From Fidelibacterota bacterium (GTDB lineage Bacteria > Marinisomatota > Marinisomatia > Marinisomatales > UBA1611): a DNA stretch of 5,510 nucleotides. The notes beneath the pieces are model-generated. The model was not told the origin of the DNA. It made no database searches and saw nothing but the letters and a program-made list of their open reading frames with translations. The stretch covers positions 1 to 5,510 of the forward strand of contig NZKX01000023.1 in NCBI GenBank assembly GCA_002694025.1. Reading direction: 5' to 3'. The number at the start of each line of letters is the position of its first letter. Position 1 is the first letter of the stretch. Shown piece by piece: positions 1 through 5,510 of this stretch. The translations under genes and the position numbers were made by a program.

Positions 1-150
1 AACTCTATTACCAGTCATATATCCTTCTTTTTCAGCCGCAATATCTCCAGCTGGATCCTCTGGACCTTCATAGGGTTTACCTTGAGAAAAAATGGTGCCT
101 ACCGAAAGAATAGTAAAAAATAGGAATATAAAAACAGTTTTTGTCTGCAT
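1..150 (-). CDS. Exported protein of unknown function, N-terminal 50 residues only (runs off the window)
   Basis: An open frame starts with ATG at 150-148 and stays open through 50 codons to the window edge, so the 3' end is missing. The first 23 residues form a clear Sec signal peptide: MQTK, a hydrophobic core (VFIFLFFTILSVGTIF), then SQ, with likely cleavage near S22/Q23. The mature N-terminus reads GKPYEGPEDPAGDIAAEKEG and ends in YMTGNRV at the edge. An in-frame TAA lies at 159-157, three codons before the ATG, which fixes this as the first possible start. The ATG overlaps the receptor stop codon by one base (TAATG), so the two genes are very probably co-transcribed and translationally coupled. 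From memory, large secreted proteins of Marinimicrobia-like bacteria often begin with a similar DPAGDIAAE-EG-M-GNRV segment. That is recollection and not a database result, and I know no function for them. The signal peptide, tight spacing and start context make a real gene likely. Confidence 0.85.
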   Translation of the reverse strand, partial: MQTKTVFIFLFFTILSVGTIFSQGKPYEGPEDPAGDIAAEKEGYMTGNRV

Positions 151-152
151 TA
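148..152 (-). promoter_or_regulatory. TAATG stop-start overlap (translational coupling site)
   Basis: On the minus strand the receptor stop TAA (152-150) shares its last base with the ATG (150-148) of the downstream exported protein. Only a weak GGGA lies about 10 bases upstream of this ATG, and no good Shine-Dalgarno sequence is visible. Ribosomes finishing the receptor probably reinitiate here. This points to linked production of the two proteins. Confidence 0.7.
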
Positions 153-2819
153 AAAATTAATTCCCAATGCTAGCTTCAATGATCTAGGAGATGAAAACAT
201 AGAGGGATTTTTAATGCGATCTTCAAATTCATTGAAGTCACTTCTATGTCCAGCATAATCGGTTTCTCGAATAACTGCTGTGTATGCTCTACCGGTTTCG
301 CTATCTACTCCATTCTCATTTAAACGATCTAGTAAATTGTATATCGTAAAATCTAATTTTGCAGAGAACCGGTCAAATAACTTGAAGTTATAATATAACG
401 TTGCATCTACAGTATATGTGGAAGGCTTGTAATCATTGTTTGGATACAGGTTTATTCTTGATAATACACTTTCACTTTGAGGCGAAAAAGTGTAAGGGGA
501 ACCTGAATTATAATAGGCTGTTATAGTTCCACCGTATGTAGGTCCTAGCATCATTAAAGTTCCATTTAGCGTATGTCTTTGATCCCAACTCATAGGTATA
601 AAACGATTTACTGGATCCATATTATTACCTGCTCTATCAAATGTCTGAGTTGGGTTATCTGCGTTGCCTCTTGTATACTGTAATGTGTAATTAAGCATTC
701 CTTTCAAAGAGCCGTAACCTAAGTCTGCAGTAACCTCCAACCCGCGAACATTACCATAATCTTTATTACTATAAAGTCCGTACTCAATCTGATTGTAGGT
801 TGAAATTATTTTTGTGCTTAATAAATTGTATATATCCCTATAAAACAAGGCTACATCTAAGTTCACGCCTCGGGTTAATTCCTGCCATAGACCAATTTCA
901 TACGTTATGGTTTTCTCAGGCTCCAAGAGAACGCTTCCCATAGTAGTTGAATAATCACTAGGACCTATAAGAAAGCTTTTATTCTGGTACATTGAATATA
1001 AAGGTGGCATTTGGAAAAAATGACCATAACTAAAATGCAGTACGGCTTGACTACCAAGTTGGTAAGCAAATCCAACCCTAGGACTTATTTGATCTATAAC
1101 AGGCGCATCAAGCTGGGTGGACATCATAGAGTCTGGTAAAACTAATTGGTTTGCTGGGTTTCTTCGATCGGAGGGGTAGTAACTGGCTGGATCAAAATAA
1201 TCATATCTAATGCCGAAGTTAATTACCATATTTTCAAATTCCATTTTATCTTGGATATATGCCGCTGCTTCTCTGGGTTTTACTTCAAAAATATCAGCAT
1301 ACACTGTTGAATCACCAAAAACTTCAGGTTCATATAAACTAAGATCAGACTGCCCATCATATTTATTTCTTATCATCTGCCATTTATGCTTCACATCATG
1401 AGAAATACCCATTAACCCTAATTTAAAGCTATGATTGTAATTTGCCTGCCAAGTTACATCAAACTTTATAGTTTGGTCTAAATCTCTGTGCTTTGTGTGT
1501 TCTTTTTGTTGACCCCCTGTGAAAAAACCTGAACCATAACTTTCTAAATATTTATCGTGCACGTATCTTGTATCTAAAGAATCTTCATAAAGGTAGGTTC
1601 CCGTTTTATTTTTCATGTATGCTATTTTTAGCTCATAAAAAAACTTTGGAGTTATCATATGATTTACCTGAAAAGCTGAATAAAAGGTATTCTTATGGCT
1701 TCCTACCCTACCATCAGGATTATATTTCATAGAATGGTCATACCAATACCACGTATCATTGCTATAGGAATTCAAAAACGAGAAACGAACACCTTTAATA
1801 AAATTAAATCCAAGTTTTAGTAATGCAGATGTATTATCACCAGTATTCATGGGCACGTAAGAACTGTCTCCAGATTTTGATGAAATCCATTCTAAAGGGT
1901 TATCAGAATAAAAATCACTACTATCTGTTACCGTGAAAATTCGATAACCATTTAGGTGCCCCACATTACTTTGCTTTCTAAAATTCGTAAAAAAAGTAAC
2001 CTTATCTCCTATAACGGGACCACCTAGACTAAACTTTAAATCTTCACTACTATTTAAATTAGGAGATAACCCAATGAATACATCATCACCATTACTATCA
2101 GTGCTATTGGTGAAAAAGGATGATGATGCTCCAGAAATCGACCCTTCAAATTTGGGACCTCCGTCTCGAGTAACCATGTTTACCACTCCGCTCATAGCTC
2201 GACCATATTCAGCATTAAACGTGCCTGTAATCACCTCTAAATCTTGAACCGCTTCAGGCTGAACATCAACTGCTGCACTCCCACCTCCATAAGATTCATC
2301 TACCTGAACACCATCTATCATATAAGTAACCTCTGTATTTCTACCTCCACGAAAATGACCGTTTACTACTCCTGCCTGCATATTAATAACATTTCCAATG
2401 TTTTCTACTGGCAGTGCATCTATTTCTTCGCTTGAAATATTTTTAATGGTGCCTGTTTGATCTTTTTTCTGAGTTAATCTTGATACTTCAACAGTGACAA
2501 CCTCACCCTCAATCACGGTGGATTCCATTTCAATATCGAGGGAGGTAGTCCTGTTTACAGAAACTATTAGCTCATCTAGTTGAATTGATTTATATCCTAT
2601 CATATCTACTTTCAAAGTATATCTACCAGGAGGAATATTTATGATAGTAAATCTCCCATCTCCATCAGATGCAGTACCGTAAGCGGAATTAATTATATAG
2701 ATGTTGGCACCCGGCAAAGCGTCTTTTTTATCTTTATCCAAAACAACACCAGAAATTTTTCCAGTAGTTTGGCCAAACAAAGGCAAAAGTAAAAAAAATA
2801 AACTTAAGATTTTTTTCAT
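150..2819 (-). CDS. TonB-dependent outer-membrane receptor with N-terminal carboxypeptidase-regulatory-like domain
   Basis: A complete 889-residue protein that should form a TonB-powered outer-membrane channel. Residues 1-17 are a signal peptide (MKKILSLFFLLLPLFGQ). Residues 20-100 match a carboxypeptidase-regulatory-like beta-sandwich: GKISGVVLDKD, LPGANIYI, DGDGRFTIINIPPGRYTL and IGYKS. Residues 105-112 (GEVVTVEV) could be a TonB box. The plug domain covers about 118-220, with FRGGR at 156-160, YMIDGVQV at 166-173 and EYGRAMSGVVNMVTRDG at 204-220. The barrel runs from about 225 to 889, with receptor signatures ISPRVGFAYQ (578-587), YGHFFQMPPLYSMY (about 598-611), NVRGLEV (690-696) and WDQRHT (745-750). 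It ends in the aromatic residue F889, as expected for barrel assembly. Its length is typical of Oar-like or SusC-related receptors. No SusD gene adjoins it here, so I do not call it SusC. The start ATG lies 21 bases downstream of a TATAAT box and has no clear Shine-Dalgarno. The ligand is unknown; peptide, polysaccharide or siderophore are all possible. Confidence 0.95.
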   Translation of the reverse strand: MKKILSLFFLLLPLFGQTTGKISGVVLDKDKKDALPGANIYIINSAYGTASDGDGRFTIINIPPGRYTLKVDMIGYKSIQLDELIVSVNRTTSLDIEMESTVIEGEVVTVEVSRLTQKKDQTGTIKNISSEEIDALPVENIGNVINMQAGVVNGHFRGGRNTEVTYMIDGVQVDESYGGGSAAVDVQPEAVQDLEVITGTFNAEYGRAMSGVVNMVTRDGGPKFEGSISGASSSFFTNSTDSNGDDVFIGLSPNLNSSEDLKFSLGGPVIGDKVTFFTNFRKQSNVGHLNGYRIFTVTDSSDFYSDNPLEWISSKSGDSSYVPMNTGDNTSALLKLGFNFIKGVRFSFLNSYSNDTWYWYDHSMKYNPDGRVGSHKNTFYSAFQVNHMITPKFFYELKIAYMKNKTGTYLYEDSLDTRYVHDKYLESYGSGFFTGGQQKEHTKHRDLDQTIKFDVTWQANYNHSFKLGLMGISHDVKHKWQMIRNKYDGQSDLSLYEPEVFGDSTVYADIFEVKPREAAAYIQDKMEFENMVINFGIRYDYFDPASYYPSDRRNPANQLVLPDSMMSTQLDAPVIDQISPRVGFAYQLGSQAVLHFSYGHFFQMPPLYSMYQNKSFLIGPSDYSTTMGSVLLEPEKTITYEIGLWQELTRGVNLDVALFYRDIYNLLSTKIISTYNQIEYGLYSNKDYGNVRGLEVTADLGYGSLKGMLNYTLQYTRGNADNPTQTFDRAGNNMDPVNRFIPMSWDQRHTLNGTLMMLGPTYGGTITAYYNSGSPYTFSPQSESVLSRINLYPNNDYKPSTYTVDATLYYNFKLFDRFSAKLDFTIYNLLDRLNENGVDSETGRAYTAVIRETDYAGHRSDFNEFEDRIKNPSMFSSPRSLKLALGINF

Positions 2820-2831
2820 TATTTAATTTAT

Positions 2832-2848
2832 GTATACAGTATTATACT
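2832..2848. repeat. Overlapping short palindromes in the receptor leader region
   Basis: Two adjacent dyads are visible: GTATAC (2832-2837) and AGTATTATACT (2838-2848, arms AGTAT/ATACT around one base). They cover the putative -10 box and start region of the receptor gene, so they could be an operator. The region is AT-rich and the dyads are short, so chance is a real alternative. Confidence 0.3.
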
Positions 2849-2871
2849 TGAAAAATAAAGAAATAATTGAA
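2841..2871 (-). promoter_or_regulatory. Putative promoter for the receptor operon
   Basis: On the minus strand a perfect TATAAT lies at 2846-2841, 21 bases before the receptor ATG. The -35 side is poor: CAATTA at 17-base spacing (2869-2864) or TTCAAT at 19-base spacing (2871-2866, three of six matches to TTGACA). I do not see the Bacteroidetes TAnnTTTG box. Support comes mainly from position, since it sits between the terminator of the upstream gene and the next start codon. It would give a leader of roughly 15 bases. Confidence 0.45.
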
Positions 2872-2880
2872 TATGCTGGG

Positions 2881-2916
2881 TATAAAAAGATGGGCAGTAT
2901 AAGCTGCCCATCTTTT
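2881..2916 (-). terminator. Rho-independent terminator after the secreted CBM protein
   Basis: A perfect 13-bp inverted repeat pairs 2885-2897 with 2904-2916 around a 6-base loop. Its core is GATGGGCAG/CTGCCCATC, flanked by A/T runs. On the minus strand the stem is followed by TTTTTATA, the expected U-tract, beginning 12 bases after the stop codon at 2931-2929. It should separate the secreted protein gene from the receptor gene. T-runs on both sides mean it could also work on the plus strand, but no plus-strand gene ends here. Confidence 0.9.
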
Positions 2917-2928
2917 ATTTAATCTCTC

Positions 2929-5510
2929 TTACTTCATTAATAACATTTTCTGGGTGAGACTTTTGTTACCTGAAGTAAGTTTGTAAATATACACCCCAGA
3001 CGCGATATCGCCTGCAAACCATTGAGCAGTATGATATCCAGCTGGTAACTGTCTATCTACTAAAGTCATTACCTGCTGACCTAGCATGTTATAAACTGAT
3101 AAGTTTACAAGTTGAGCTTCAGGCAGTGAGAACTTAATCGTTGTCTGCGGGTTAAAGGGGTTTGGATAGTTCTGATGGAGTGCAAATTCATTAACAACAA
3201 TATCCTCATCAGTGCTTACCATGACAGCCTGATCACCAATCCAGGTATTTGACCATACCTCACATGTTTGGTGAGCCATATCATCATTTGTTGGCGAAAG
3301 AACTAACTGACCTTCCCAGCCATCTCCATCATTATCATGAATCATAGGCTCAAAAGGCGTCCTCATTCCATTCGCAGGGGTAAGTCTTACGTCATCATCA
3401 ATTAGAATGTCGTCAAGCGAAATTCTAAATTCAAAAACATAATCAGGGTTAAAGACTTCATGATAATAATTCCCATCAGCATGTTCCGCTAGCATACCGG
3501 CACCATTGTCTGAATAGGCACCATCTGGAAGGAAATACATTTTATAGTCTGGCTCTTCACCTCTTTCCATTCCGACGTGTTTTGCACCTCTCTGATCATA
3601 TAGGCCCAAGCATATTTGAACGACATCTGAAGTCCACCAGCCTCCAGATTGATCATTGTTTACTACATCATCAAACACTTCTGCAGCTATGTATAAATAA
3701 TCATTATCAACTGCCACATAGAATGTTCCATGCAGATCATTGTCATCATCAACAGTACCCATTCCTACATTTGGTGTTCCATATGAATTTTCTGTTGCAC
3801 CAATCATAAAAGGTTCAATACCGCTATCATACCATTCAGTTAGATCACCATCTGCTGCAAACGAAGTTGGAGGATCTAAAGATATCGTGGGAACTCCTTT
3901 GGCTCCATTTGTAATTGAACTCTCGGATGCTCCTGCAGGGCCTACATTATTAGAAGCATCTTTACATGCCACTGCATAATAGTAGGTTACATCTGTGTCT
4001 TCCAGTGGATGAAATAAGTAATGTACTGCTGCCTGACTACCTTCCAAAACATTCATTACGACTACATCAACTGAAGGATCTGTAATATCTGTGATTGGTG
4101 ATGTGCTAGCATACACGTTGTATGTCTCCCCATCTTCTCCATCAATGTCTGACCACGTAACAAGATTGTAGTAAGAAGCAGGAACTGCTCCAATATTTTC
4201 AACAGCGAGAGGAGGGACTACATCTAAAACACCCATACTCATTAAAAACATATCATCGAAGGCATAATCTACTTCAACGCCATCCCACCTTGAAGCAACA
4301 ACTACAGCTGTAACCGTTTCAACTCCTTCTGGCATTACAAATTCTATGGAATGCTCTTCCCATTCAGTTGTCAACGGAAGAAATACATCCCCAGAAGTAC
4401 CAAGAATATTGCCAGCCGCATCTTTTCCTTCTAGTTTAAAAGCAGCACCAGCGCCCTCAACATTATCTCCTAATAGTTGTTTTCCAAAACCACTAAAGCG
4501 CCAGGTTTCACCAAATTGAGCAGGAATTGTATCTTCGGTATAAAATACTGCCCAGTTATCGGTTACACCAATACTTAGGTAGTTATCACCACTATAAGCC
4601 ATAGCAGGATCTGTAACAACCTCTGCGTGACCTCCGCCAATAGCTGAACCCCAACCCATACCATCATCTTGATCATCTGGTAATTCGAATCCTGGATTTG
4701 CAAGCTGATTCAATGAGCCTGTCAATTTAAAATCGTCTAAAATAATTGTTCCTGTGACATAGTCACCTTCACCACCTCCGCTTACGGAAAATTCGAAGTG
4801 AAATCCTCCAATGGAATGCTTGTCTAGTTCACCATTTCCTGCGGTTCCTGCCCAGCCCGTCAAATTAAAACCATTCCCATTCCAATCATCATTCCTTACC
4901 AATGGAAGCGTAACGGTATTCCAACCAGGCTCACTATCTAGAATATAATGGAAAGAGTAGTAATACTCTCCTAAATCTGTATAATTTGAAGGATCAGCAA
5001 TATTACCGTAATCACTAAGGTTTAATCTTAAATGTACACGACCTGGAGCGGCATCTCCGCAATTGCCATTATTGTCACATTGCGCAACTGTATTATTGTA
5101 AGAAAAAGATAAGCTGTCATATCCTGACCAGTCCCAAGGACCATGACCATCACGGGGTCTCATTTCTAATAATGAAAAGTAATTATCATTATTTTGACCA
5201 ATAGCAGCAAGAGCCGTTTGAGAACTAACCAATTTAAATGTCCAAAAAACGCCCGTTCCACATTCGATAACTAATGTCATCATATCTCCATCCATAGTAG
5301 CAGAGTAAGTTACAGACTCAGGGACATCAACATTTGGCAATTCTCCAGCATTTACTGCCTTTGGAAGGCCCATATAAGCTCCAACTCCAGTTAAGGTGAT
5401 ATGACCAGTAGCGGCATCGTACTCCCATGTCGCAGCATTCGAACCGTCATGGGGAGCAACGGGCGCACCACACTGATCTGCATCCACACCTTGCCACGCT
5501 TCTAACCAGG
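2929..5510 (-). CDS. Large secreted multi-domain carbohydrate-binding-type protein with T9SS sorting domain, 5' truncated
   Basis: The frame stays open to the window edge (WLEAWQG precedes the GTG at 5487-5485), so 859 residues are visible and the true N-terminus is missing. The GTG is an internal valine. Residues below are counted from that GTG. Residues 1-90 are a module with DADQCGAPVAPHDGSNAAT, GVGAYMGLPKAVN and FWTFKLVS, with C6 and C76 possibly disulfide-linked. Residues 91-258 look like a jelly-roll binding module (DWSGYDSLSFSY to IILDDFKLTG), with close cysteines C137 and C143. Residues 259-418 resemble a CBM4/9 module (NPGFE at 264-268, AFDDMFL at the end). Residues 425-528 are fibronectin type III-like (VPPLAVENI, YNVYAS, TYYYAVACKD). 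Residues 540-757 resemble a CBM9/DOMON-type domain (DGDLTEW at 546-552, WWTSDVVQI at 617-625). Residues 765-852 are a T9SS type A sorting domain (NYPNPFNP at 773-780, YNMLGQQV, GVYIYKL, KMLLMK). The protein is very acidic. It is predicted to be secreted by T9SS and held at the cell surface to bind glycans. No catalytic domain is visible; one could lie upstream. Confidence 0.88.
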   Translation of the reverse strand, partial: WLEAWQGVDADQCGAPVAPHDGSNAATWEYDAATGHITLTGVGAYMGLPKAVNAGELPNVDVPESVTYSATMDGDMMTLVIECGTGVFWTFKLVSSQTALAAIGQNNDNYFSLLEMRPRDGHGPWDWSGYDSLSFSYNNTVAQCDNNGNCGDAAPGRVHLRLNLSDYGNIADPSNYTDLGEYYYSFHYILDSEPGWNTVTLPLVRNDDWNGNGFNLTGWAGTAGNGELDKHSIGGFHFEFSVSGGGEGDYVTGTIILDDFKLTGSLNQLANPGFELPDDQDDGMGWGSAIGGGHAEVVTDPAMAYSGDNYLSIGVTDNWAVFYTEDTIPAQFGETWRFSGFGKQLLGDNVEGAGAAFKLEGKDAAGNILGTSGDVFLPLTTEWEEHSIEFVMPEGVETVTAVVVASRWDGVEVDYAFDDMFLMSMGVLDVVPPLAVENIGAVPASYYNLVTWSDIDGEDGETYNVYASTSPITDITDPSVDVVVMNVLEGSQAAVHYLFHPLEDTDVTYYYAVACKDASNNVGPAGASESSITNGAKGVPTISLDPPTSFAADGDLTEWYDSGIEPFMIGATENSYGTPNVGMGTVDDDNDLHGTFYVAVDNDYLYIAAEVFDDVVNNDQSGGWWTSDVVQICLGLYDQRGAKHVGMERGEEPDYKMYFLPDGAYSDNGAGMLAEHADGNYYHEVFNPDYVFEFRISLDDILIDDDVRLTPANGMRTPFEPMIHDNDGDGWEGQLVLSPTNDDMAHQTCEVWSNTWIGDQAVMVSTDEDIVVNEFALHQNYPNPFNPQTTIKFSLPEAQLVNLSVYNMLGQQVMTLVDRQLPAGYHTAQWFAGDIASGVYIYKLTSGNKSLTQKMLLMK

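Noticed and set aside
1210..1401. Plus-strand 63-residue open frame
   Set aside because: It lies inside the receptor gene on the opposite strand and shows no recognisable domain or translation signal. It is a shadow of the real gene.
2244..2435. Plus-strand 63-residue open frame
   Set aside because: It is antisense to the conserved plug domain of the receptor; its cysteine- and isoleucine-rich translation looks like antisense noise.
150..2819. Naming the receptor susC
   Set aside because: There is no SusD neighbour in the window and the ligand is unknown. The domain layout is shared with Oar-type and other receptors.
2885..2916. Hairpin as a CRISPR repeat, attachment site or small RNA gene
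   Set aside because: There is a single copy, it immediately follows a stop codon and it carries a U-tract. A terminator explains it fully.
3582..3979. Two overlapping plus-strand open frames
   Set aside because: Both are antisense to the CBM9-like and Fn3 region, overlap each other in different frames, and one is His/Leu-rich as expected from reading Asp-rich codons backwards.
5485..5487. GTG as the start codon of the secreted protein
   Set aside because: The frame stays open upstream to the window edge (WLEAWQG), the residues after it belong to an ongoing conserved module, and no signal peptide follows. It is an internal valine of a truncated gene.

Overview
The window looks like part of a marine FCB-group genome. 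Candidatus Marinimicrobia (SAR406/Neomarinimicrobiota) is the closest match I can recall; Calditrichaeota, Balneolaeota or marine Bacteroidota are possible alternatives. The evidence is a type IX secretion (T9SS) sorting domain with the NYPNPFNP motif, a TonB-dependent receptor with an N-terminal carboxypeptidase-regulatory-like domain, AT-rich DNA, acidic secreted proteins and weak or absent Shine-Dalgarno sites. This placement comes from family style, not from a marker gene.

All genes lie on the minus strand, so transcription runs from high to low coordinates. 5510-2929 is the 3' part of a large secreted, multi-domain protein whose start lies outside the window. Its modules in order are a small conserved N-terminal module, a jelly-roll-like module, a CBM4/9-like module, a fibronectin type III domain, a CBM9-like domain and a T9SS sorting domain. 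2820-2928 is a 109-base gap with a strong hairpin terminator just after that gene and a TATAAT promoter-like box just before the next. 2819-150 is a complete 889-residue outer-membrane TonB-dependent receptor. 150-1 is the beginning of another exported protein, whose ATG overlaps the receptor stop codon as TAATG.

The terminator and promoter suggest two transcription units: the cell-surface binding protein alone, then the receptor translationally coupled to the exported protein. Functionally, the receptor would import a large ligand across the outer membrane using TonB energy. The secreted protein has modules of carbohydrate-binding type and could hold or recognise polysaccharide at the cell surface. 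No SusD-like partner, catalytic glycosidase, RNA gene, mobile element or CRISPR array is visible. The substrate cannot be read from the sequence, and the link between the two units is inferred from proximity only.
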